Below are positions 5,752-11,642 of a DNA stretch of 13,036 nucleotides, one piece after another (the stretch's first letter is position 1; every line of letters begins with the position of its first letter). Where the stretch lies: the NCBI GenBank assembly GCA_945886995.1, contig CAMCZJ010000071.1, positions 1 through 13,036 on the forward strand, in the 5' to 3' direction. Position numbers and translations under genes: made by a program. Below the pieces are notes generated by a model. That model was given only the letters and a program-made list of their open reading frames with translations, searched no databases and was not told where the DNA came from. This DNA is from Asaia bogorensis (GTDB lineage Bacteria; Pseudomonadota; Alphaproteobacteria; Acetobacterales; Acetobacteraceae).

Positions 5752-7008
5752 TCAACGTCTCGCGGGATCGCTTGCCCCATCGCCTTCCAGCACCTGCGCC
5801 ATGGCGGGCAGGCGCCGGATACCCCAGGCGAGCGCTATGATGGAAAGCAGCACCGCAGCCAGCGTGGGCAGGGTCATGCCGAAGACCTCCCCCGCCGCGC
5901 CAAGCAGCAGCGCGCCAAGGGCAGGAAAGGCGCGCACAATCAGGCCCCAAAGGCTGAGCACCCGACCGCGCATGGCGGGATCAGAGGCTGATTGCGCCAG
6001 GGTTTGCGCGCAAATCCCATGCACGGACATGGCCGCGCCCATGATGGCAGCGCAAAGCACACCAAAGGGAAACCAACTGGTCGCAACAAAGCCAATCATG
6101 GCAAGCGAGATCACCGCCGGGGCGAAAACCGCAAGCCTGGTCGTGCCGCGCATCTTACCGCGTGCAGACACAAAGATACCCGATAACAAGGCGCCAACGC
6201 CGAAAGCAGCCGTCAGAATGGCCAGCGCTTCCGCACCCAAGCCGAATTGCCGTTCCACATAGGGCGGCAGAATTTCCGGCAGGCTGCGCAGCAGGAGCGC
6301 CACAATCGCCGCATAGGTCAGGATTGGCCCAAGCCCTGGATGCCCTGCGACGTAACGCAGCCCATCCCGCATATCCCCCCATAGGGATTTTGTTTTCGCA
6401 TGCCCCTGCCGTTCCTCGGCTGAGACCTTGAGCAAGGGCGTGGTGGCGGTTGCGATGAAATAGGCGACCGCATTGGCCGCGATGGCGGGCCAAACGCCCG
6501 CCACCGCAATCAAGGGACCGGCCAGCGCCGGCCCAACAAACCGCGCCACATTGAAGCAAAGCGAATTGAGCCCCACCGCCGCCGTCAGATCATTGCGCGG
6601 GACCAAGCCGGGCATGAGGGATTGCCGCGCCGGCTGCGCGAAGGAGGATGCGATGCCGTTCAGCACCTCAAGCGCCAGCAGGCTGTAGATATCAAGCTTG
6701 TCGAGTGCCACCAGCAGCGCGATCACGGCCGCCATGACGCCGATCATCGCCTGACTCCAGAAGGTCAACTTCAGCCGATCCGTGCGATCCGCAATCGCGC
6801 CCGCAATCGGGCTGATCACCACTGCTGGCGCCAGATCACAAAACGCCACCATGCCGACCCAGAAGGCGCTGCCGGTCAATTCCCAGGCAAACCAGGAAAT
6901 GGCGATGCGATGCATCCAAAGCCCTGTCCAGGAAATCAGGGATGCGGTGAAGAAAACCTTCGCATTACGATGGGAAAGCGCGCGCGTCAGAACCGAAAGG
7001 GATGCCAT
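5752..7008 (-). CDS. MFS transporter, MFS_3/EntS-like
   Basis: This 418-residue inner-membrane transporter shows about 12 hydrophobic segments. The MFS motif A-like loop GAIADRTDRLKL lies between segments 2 and 3. The early part (FTASLISWTGLWMHRIAISWFAWELTGS, then FAQPARQSLMPGLV and SLCFNVARFVGPALAGPLIA) is typical of the MFS_3 group that includes enterobactin exporter EntS. Many members are uncharacterised drug or metabolite exporters. The ATG at 7008 has a modest GAAGG ten bases upstream. It lies 15 bases after the lipoprotein gene and just before the oxidoreductase gene, so it likely moves a substrate or product of that pathway. The direction and cargo are unknown. Confidence 0.9.
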   Translation of the reverse strand: MASLSVLTRALSHRNAKVFFTASLISWTGLWMHRIAISWFAWELTGSAFWVGMVAFCDLAPAVVISPIAGAIADRTDRLKLTFWSQAMIGVMAAVIALLVALDKLDIYSLLALEVLNGIASSFAQPARQSLMPGLVPRNDLTAAVGLNSLCFNVARFVGPALAGPLIAVAGVWPAIAANAVAYFIATATTPLLKVSAEERQGHAKTKSLWGDMRDGLRYVAGHPGLGPILTYAAIVALLLRSLPEILPPYVERQFGLGAEALAILTAAFGVGALLSGIFVSARGKMRGTTRLAVFAPAVISLAMIGFVATSWFPFGVLCAAIMGAAMSVHGICAQTLAQSASDPAMRGRVLSLWGLIVRAFPALGALLLGAAGEVFGMTLPTLAAVLLSIIALAWGIRRLPAMAQVLEGDGASDPARR

Positions 7009-7023
7009 GCGCGCGCTGGGCCT

Positions 7024-7380
7024 TCAGCGTCGCGGGCGCAGTGTCTGAGGGCGTTGGTTTCCCGGATCAACCGGCGGCTGACCGGTGCCTGCATTGCGGA
7101 TGCATTCGCGGATCAATTCATCGCGCAAGGTTTGTTGCCGGAAGCTATCTGAACGAAGCCGCGCAACCGGCACATCATTCGTCATGTCGCTGTCACCGAA
7201 ATTTGAATCTGCCCGCATCAACTGGCCGCGCTCGCGGAAATTGACGACACGTTCGGCTTCCTGCGTACAAATGCGCAGCAATTCCGGCGTGGCACCCGCA
7301 GCCGCGGCGCGCGGGGAGGGGGGGGCTTCCTGCTGCGCGCAGGCCGCGAGAATTAGAAGCAAGGGCAAAAGACGAATCAT
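7024..7380 (-). CDS. Small putative lipoprotein of unknown function
   Basis: The 118-residue product starts with a short lipoprotein signal: MIR, then LLPLLLILAAC with lipobox LAAC, so Cys14 should be lipidated and become the N-terminus. A Pro/Ala-rich tether follows. Residues 34-98 are charged and probably helical (LLRICTQEAERVVNFRERGQLMRADSNFGDSD, then the SDSFRQQTLRDELIRECIRNAG stretch). Two further cysteines (Cys38 and Cys93) could form a disulfide in the periplasm. The tail is Pro/Arg-rich. I do not recognise the family. Its ATG overlaps the stop of the preceding gene by four bases, with GGGAG upstream, so the two are translationally coupled. Confidence 0.75.
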   Translation of the reverse strand: MIRLLPLLLILAACAQQEAPPSPRAAAAGATPELLRICTQEAERVVNFRERGQLMRADSNFGDSDMTNDVPVARLRSDSFRQQTLRDELIRECIRNAGTGQPPVDPGNQRPQTLRPRR

Positions 7381-7871
7381 GATGGGGCTCCCGCCGGAAT
7401 CGCCCGTGACAATAGCGCGGTCAGGCCGGCTTCGTCGAACCGACCCGCCGGATCAAGCGGCAGGCTGGCCGCGGCCCGCAGCAGGGCAGGGTGCAATTCC
7501 GCCCCGCTCGGCCTCAGCGCAAAAAAGCCCTTGAGGCAGGCAATCCGGCCCATAGCCTCAATCAATGCCAGAAGCCTGAGGCAAATTGCGAGTCCCTGGG
7601 GGTTGGCCAAGCCGTGGCGTGCATCCACGGCTTCCGCCCAGCAGGCGGCATCGGCATCTGCCAGCAGCAATTCCATCGCCTCACCATCTGCGCGGCGAAA
7701 CACCAGGCGGCGCGGGCTGCCCCAGATCTCCGCCCCAGCCGCCCCGCGCGCGGCTTCCCAGGCGCCCAGCAAATCGCGCGCGGTGACCGCCGGCGTTTCC
7801 TCGGGCGGGAAGGGGATGGCGTAGGTCAGCGCCCCATCCGGGGTTGGGATGATCCTGATCTGGCTGCTCAT
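7377..7871 (-). CDS. Conserved-looking hypothetical protein, 164 residues
   Basis: I do not recognise this protein. Its ATG at 7871 has AAAGGGGT about six bases upstream, and its stop overlaps the lipoprotein start as ATGA, both signs of a real gene. It starts with a beta-like stretch (SQIRIIPTPDGALTYAIPFPPEE), then is mostly helical and Ala/Leu-rich. It has one short Trp segment (ACWAEAVDARHG) and no signal peptide or membrane span, so it is probably cytoplasmic. The reading frame stays open upstream to 8531, but that part lies opposite the amidase and has no supporting start. It is the first gene of the minus-strand operon and divergent from the amidase gene by 94 bases. Confidence 0.75.
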   Translation of the reverse strand: MSSQIRIIPTPDGALTYAIPFPPEETPAVTARDLLGAWEAARGAAGAEIWGSPRRLVFRRADGEAMELLLADADAACWAEAVDARHGLANPQGLAICLRLLALIEAMGRIACLKGFFALRPSGAELHPALLRAAASLPLDPAGRFDEAGLTALLSRAIPAGAPS

Positions 7872-7965
7872 GCCACCCCTTTCTGGACCGGCGCAGCGCG
7901 CCGCGCCAGTCAAGAATTTCCTGCACCCGCTTGACGCAGCTTCTGGGCGCGGCACTCTGCCCCGC

Positions 7966-9243
7966 ATGACCGAAATCGCTGACCTGACCGCTTCCGAAGC
8001 CGCACGGCGTATCGCCGCAGGCTCCCTGACCGCCTCTGCCCTGGCCGAGGCCTGCCTTGCCCGGATCACAGAGCGTGAGCCTGAGGTGCGCGCTTTCGCC
8101 TGGCTTGACCCCGCATTGGTGCGGCGCGGGGCGGCGGCCTTGGATAAGGGTGGGCCGCCGGCGCCGCTCAAGGGTGTTCCTTTTGGCATCAAGGATGTGC
8201 TGGATACCGCCGATATGCCCTCCCAATACGGCTCACCGATTTGGGCGGGGCATCGGCCGCGGAGTGATTCGGCAGCGGTCGCCATGGCGCGGGCGGCGGG
8301 GGCGCTGATTATCGGCAAGACCATCACGACTGAATTCGCGACGCGCCACCCGGGCGCTACGACCAATCCGGCCAATAAGCACCACACGCCGGGCGGGTCT
8401 TCATCGGGTTCGGCAGCCGGCGTGGCGGCGGGGTTCTTTCCGCTGTCCTTCGGCACGCAAACCGGCGGCAGCATCATCCGCCCGGCAGCCTTTTGCGGCA
8501 TTGTCGGCTTCAAGCCGAGCTTTGGCGCCATTCATCGCGGCGGGATGAAGGTGATGAGCGAAAGCCATGACACAATCGGCGTCATGGCGCGCAGCGTCGC
8601 CGATTGCGCGCTTTCAATGGCGGCGATGACGGGGCGTGATTACGGGAACCCCGAAGCCAAACTGCCGCGCGCGCCGCGGCTGGCCTTCACCCTTGGCCCG
8701 CCCGCCGAGAAAGCCGCGCCAGAGACGCTGGCGCTGATGGAACGCGCCATCGCAGCGTGCAGAAAGGCGGGCGCTGAGGTGGTGGAAATCACCCTGCCTG
8801 ACGTGATGACCGAAGCTTTTGAGGCGCATGAATATGTGACGAATATGGAAAGCGTGCAGTCCTTGGGCTGGGAATTGGCGGCAGCGCGGGCGCAGCTTTC
8901 AGATGTGATCAAGGAAAAGCTTGCTTGGGCGAAGCGCTTCCCGACCGCGCAGCTTGATGCTTGCAAGCTGGTGCAAGCCAAGGCGCGCGCGGCGCTGCCT
9001 GCTGCGATTGAAGGTTTTGATGCGGTGATTACGGCTTCTGCCGCCGGGGAAGCGCCCGCCGGGATTGGCTGGACAGGCGATCCTTCCTTCAATTCGCTCT
9101 GGACGCTGCTGCATGGGCCATGCGTGACGGTGCCGGCGGGGGCGGGGCCGAAGGGCTTGCCGCTTGGCGTGCAGATTGCCGGGCGCATGGGTGAAGATGC
9201 GAAAGTGCTGGCGATTGGTGAATGGCTGCGCGGCGCCTTGTGA
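7966..9243 (+). CDS. Amidase-signature family hydrolase
   Basis: Enzymes of this family hydrolyse amide bonds with a Ser-cisSer-Lys triad. All three are present: Lys76 in GIKDVLDT, cis-Ser145 in TPGGSSSGSA, and the nucleophile Ser169 in TQTGGSIIRPA. The spacings (93 from Lys to Ser, 24 between the serines) equal those of malonamidase E2. The 425-residue protein is slightly shorter than the usual 450-500. I chose the ATG at 7966 because MTEIADLTASEAARRI is the normal family start; an upstream in-frame ATG at 7849 would overlap the divergent gene. There is no clear Shine-Dalgarno. A TTGACG at 7931 could be a -35 box of a near-leaderless transcript. GatA is unlikely, since no gatB or gatC is nearby. 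The substrate is unknown. Confidence 0.93.
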   Translation: MTEIADLTASEAARRIAAGSLTASALAEACLARITEREPEVRAFAWLDPALVRRGAAALDKGGPPAPLKGVPFGIKDVLDTADMPSQYGSPIWAGHRPRSDSAAVAMARAAGALIIGKTITTEFATRHPGATTNPANKHHTPGGSSSGSAAGVAAGFFPLSFGTQTGGSIIRPAAFCGIVGFKPSFGAIHRGGMKVMSESHDTIGVMARSVADCALSMAAMTGRDYGNPEAKLPRAPRLAFTLGPPAEKAAPETLALMERAIAACRKAGAEVVEITLPDVMTEAFEAHEYVTNMESVQSLGWELAAARAQLSDVIKEKLAWAKRFPTAQLDACKLVQAKARAALPAAIEGFDAVITASAAGEAPAGIGWTGDPSFNSLWTLLHGPCVTVPAGAGPKGLPLGVQIAGRMGEDAKVLAIGEWLRGAL

Positions 9244-9252
9244 TGATGCGAC

Positions 9253-10164
9253 ATGGATAAGCTTGACGCCAACCGCATGTTTCTGGCGGTGATGGAAACA
9301 GGCAGTTTCACCGCCGCTGCGGCGCGGCTTGGCACCAGTTCCGGTCAGGCATCAAAGCTTGTTTCATCCTTGGAAAATGCGCTGGGTGTTCGGTTGCTCA
9401 ATCGCACCACCCGCGCCATTGCGGCGACCGAAGCCGGTCAAGCCTATTTTGAGCGGATGCGCGCCCTGCTGGATGAATTTGATGGGCTGGAAGCTTCCAT
9501 CAGGGATGCGGCGCAGGAACCGCGAGGGCGGCTCCGGCTCACGGCGCCACTCACCTTCGGCGCCTTGGCATTGACCCAAGCCCTGAGTGATTTCGCGCTT
9601 GCCTATCCGCAGATTGAATTGGATGTGTATTTTTCCGATCGCATGGTCAATCTGGTGGATGAAGGGTTTGACATGGCGATCCGGGGCGGGCGCCCCGATG
9701 ATTCCAACATGGTCGCGCGCAAGCTTTGTGATTTGCGGCTTTTGGTGGTGGCCTCGCCAGAATTCGTGGCGCGCGGCGGCGCGCCTGCTGACCCCTATGC
9801 GCTTGGTAAGATGGACTGCATCATTGCGACGAATTTGCGCGACCCCAGTCATTGGCGCTTTCGCGATGCTGAGGGCAATGCCTTCAACGCCCCGGTGCAG
9901 GGCCGGTTGCGCTTTTCCAATGCGCAAGCCTGCCTGAATGCCGCCGAGGCCGGGCTTGGTTTCGCCTGTGTGCCAAGCTTCGTTGCTGCCGAGGCGTTGC
10001 GCGCGGGGCGGGTTGAGCGCGTATTGGCAGCGTTTGAGGCTGAACCCTCCGCGCTTTATGCGCTTTACCCCCATAGTCGCCATTTGGCGGCCAAGCTGAG
10101 GCGCTTGGTGGATTTCCTGGTTGAACGCTTCAAGGGCAAGCCGGCCTGGGATGAGGGTTGGTAG
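9253..10164 (+). CDS. LysR-family transcriptional regulator
   Basis: The 303-residue protein has the LysR winged helix-turn-helix at residues 1-60 (NRMFLAVMETGSFTAAAARLGTSSGQASKLVSSLENALGVRLLNRTTR) and a periplasmic-binding-like effector domain from about residue 92 (RGRLRLTAPLTFG onward), with typical LVDEGFDMAIRGG and AGLGFACVPSFVA segments. It resembles the DsdA/AaeR-like group with a short effector domain. The gene starts nine bases after the amidase stop on the same strand with no clear ribosome binding site, so it may be co-translated with the amidase. A T-N11-A dyad lies seven bases beyond its stop, ahead of the DoxX gene. It is the obvious candidate regulator of the doxX-VOC pair, the amidase gene, or both. 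Confidence 0.94.
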   Translation: MDKLDANRMFLAVMETGSFTAAAARLGTSSGQASKLVSSLENALGVRLLNRTTRAIAATEAGQAYFERMRALLDEFDGLEASIRDAAQEPRGRLRLTAPLTFGALALTQALSDFALAYPQIELDVYFSDRMVNLVDEGFDMAIRGGRPDDSNMVARKLCDLRLLVVASPEFVARGGAPADPYALGKMDCIIATNLRDPSHWRFRDAEGNAFNAPVQGRLRFSNAQACLNAAEAGLGFACVPSFVAAEALRAGRVERVLAAFEAEPSALYALYPHSRHLAAKLRRLVDFLVERFKGKPAWDEGW

Positions 10165-10289
10165 TATTTATTCCGATTTGGAAGAAATTACCTGCTTTTT
10201 GATGTTATTATCATCTCGGCAAGTCCGGATCATGTTGCGCGCAGTGCCGGTTCAACGGCGCCGTGCATTCTGATCAAGGACCAAAGACC
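10165..10289 (+). promoter_or_regulatory. AT-rich leader of the doxX-VOC pair with a candidate LysR box
   Basis: This 125-base gap is AT-rich in its first 50 bases, unlike the rest of the window. It holds an interrupted dyad, TTCC-GATTT-GGAA (10171-10183), which fits the LysR T-N11-A box, and a second short dyad GATG/CATC around TTATTAT (10201-10215) that could overlap a -10 region. AAGGA at 10276-10280 serves the DoxX start. A promoter here is likely on position and composition; exact -35 and -10 boxes are not clear. Confidence 0.5.
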
Positions 10290-10730
10290 ATGAGCGACGC
10301 TGCCCTTTCCCCCCAAACCCTCGCCAACCCCCTTCGGATCGCCAAGGCTGATCTTGCGGCTTTGCTGCTGCGCGTCAGCATGGGCGTGCTGTTTCTGGCC
10401 CATGCTGGGCTCAAGATTTTCATCTTCACGCCGGCGGGTACGGCGGGCTATTTCGCGAGCCTCGGCCTGCCAGCCATCCTGGCCTATGCGGTGATTTTCG
10501 CCGAGTTATTTGGCGGCATTGCCCTGTTGCTTGGGCTTTGGACGCGCTGGGTGTCATTGGCGCTTCTGCCCATCCTGCTGGGTGCCATTTACGTGCCGCA
10601 TGGGGCGAAGGGCTTTCTGTTTTCCAACCCGGGCGGTGGTTGGGAATTTCCGGCCTTTTGGGCAGTGGCGCTTTTGGTGCAGGCACTGCTTGGCGGTGGC
10701 GCCTTTGCGCTGAAGAAGGATAATGGCTGA
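10290..10730 (+). CDS. DoxX-family membrane protein (CatD-like)
   Basis: This 146-residue inner-membrane protein has four hydrophobic segments: about residues 21-45 (LAALLLRVSMGVLFLAHAGLK), 57-80 (LPAILAYAVIFAELFGGIA), 86-104 and 122-142. The conserved DoxX start (LLRVSMGVLFLAHAGLKIF) and the FAELFGGIALLLGLWTR motif are clear. DoxX-like proteins are linked to redox and thiol or quinone stress. The ATG at 10290 is preceded by AAGGA nine bases upstream; a GTG at 10263 would add nine residues and has no such site. It sits 24 bases ahead of the VOC gene, the same order as B. subtilis catD-catE. Confidence 0.88.
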   Translation: MSDAALSPQTLANPLRIAKADLAALLLRVSMGVLFLAHAGLKIFIFTPAGTAGYFASLGLPAILAYAVIFAELFGGIALLLGLWTRWVSLALLPILLGAIYVPHGAKGFLFSNPGGGWEFPAFWAVALLVQALLGGGAFALKKDNG

Positions 10731-10754
10731 CCGGCCTGGATAAGGAGCAATACC

Positions 10755-11621
10755 ATGACCCCTACGCATGATGCCTTTGATATTCGGCAATCAGCGCTCC
10801 GCATCGGGCGCGTTGCCCTGAAGGTGCGCGACCTTGATAAGGTCACTGAATTCTATGAGAAAACCTTGGGATTGCGCCGCCTATCTTCCTCAATGGATCG
10901 CGTCACCTTGGGTTCGGCCAAGACCGCTTTGTTGGAATTGATCGCCACCCCATCGGCGAAGCCACATGATCCGCGCAATGCAGGGCTGTTCCATATCGCC
11001 TTTCTGCTGCCCAGCCGCGCGGCCTTGGGGGCTTGGCTTGCCCATGTCATCAAGAACCGCCTGCCCGTGCAGGGGGCTTCGGATCATATCGTGAGTGAGG
11101 CGATCTACCTGGCCGATCCTGAGGGCAATGGGATTGAGGTTTATGCCGATAGCCCCCTATCCCAATGGCATGATGCCTCGGGCAATTTGCTCATGGGCAC
11201 AAAGCCCCTGGATGCCGAGAAGCTGCTTCTGTCAGCTCAGGATTCCACCTGGTCTGGCTTTCCGGATGATGGCTTGATTGGCCACATGCACCTGCAAGTG
11301 GGCGATGTTGATCGTGCTGAGCCCTTCTACCGCGACATTCTGGGTTTCGGTGTGATGAAGCAGAGGCCCGAAGCCACCTTCTTTGGCAGTGATGGCTATC
11401 ATCACCATGTCGCCTGCAATAGCTGGAGTAGCCGTGGCGCGGGGATGCGTTCGGCTGATGCCGCGGGTTTGGCATCCTTCGATATTCTGGTCCGATCACC
11501 TGAAGAAAAGGCGGCCATATTGGCCCGCGCCAGCAAGGCCGGTATCGCCATTGACCGGCAAGGTGAGGCTGCTTCGATCAATGACCCCTGGGGCAATAGG
11601 ATCAATCTTATGGCGGCGTGA
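10755..11621 (+). CDS. Two-module VOC-superfamily protein, CatE (catechol 2,3-dioxygenase)-like
   Basis: The 288-residue protein is a tandem of two vicinal-oxygen-chelate modules (about 14-135 and 172-288), the length and layout of B. subtilis CatE, an extradiol dioxygenase that removes toxic catechols. Module 1 has LFHIAFLLPSRAALGAWLAH and DPEGNGIEVYAD. Module 2 has GHMHLQVGDVDRAEPFYRDILGF and GYHHHVACNSW. Candidate metal ligands are His177 and His216-218 in module 2. The Glu usual in the last strand is Asn284 (GNRINLM), while module 1 keeps Glu128 but has no His in its first strand, so the metal site needs checking. AAGGAG lies seven bases before the ATG. It is co-transcribed with the DoxX gene. 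Glyoxalase or other VOC activity is possible. Confidence 0.87.
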   Translation: MTPTHDAFDIRQSALRIGRVALKVRDLDKVTEFYEKTLGLRRLSSSMDRVTLGSAKTALLELIATPSAKPHDPRNAGLFHIAFLLPSRAALGAWLAHVIKNRLPVQGASDHIVSEAIYLADPEGNGIEVYADSPLSQWHDASGNLLMGTKPLDAEKLLLSAQDSTWSGFPDDGLIGHMHLQVGDVDRAEPFYRDILGFGVMKQRPEATFFGSDGYHHHVACNSWSSRGAGMRSADAAGLASFDILVRSPEEKAAILARASKAGIAIDRQGEAASINDPWGNRINLMAA

Positions 11622-11642
11622 GGTTCAAGAAACCATCACCGC
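11616..11642. terminator. Hairpin joining the convergent VOC and molybdenum-cofactor gene ends
   Basis: GCGTGAGGTT (11616-11625) pairs with AACC-TCA-CGC (11631-11642, two single-base bulges) around a 5-base loop. The TGA stop of the plus-strand gene pairs with the TCA that encodes the minus-strand stop, so both stops sit in the stem. No T-tract follows. A termination or end-protection role is inferred. Confidence 0.38.

Noticed and set aside
4821..5840. 339-residue open frame on the plus strand
   Set aside because: It lies opposite the well-supported oxidoreductase gene. The translation is rich in His, Arg and Gly with no recognisable domain, as expected of antisense frames in GC-rich DNA.
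7890..7907. GGCGC/GCGCC inverted repeat between the 164-aa gene and the amidase
   Set aside because: It is made only of G and C in a GC-rich region and could easily arise by chance.
7849..7965. Upstream start for the amidase
   Set aside because: It would overlap the divergent gene, and the added residues do not resemble the amidase family, which starts at the MTEIADLT segment.
7872..8531. N-terminal extension of the 164-aa minus-strand gene
   Set aside because: It runs opposite the amidase catalytic region, reads as low-complexity Ala/Arg/Pro sequence, and the ATG at 7871 has a good ribosome binding site.
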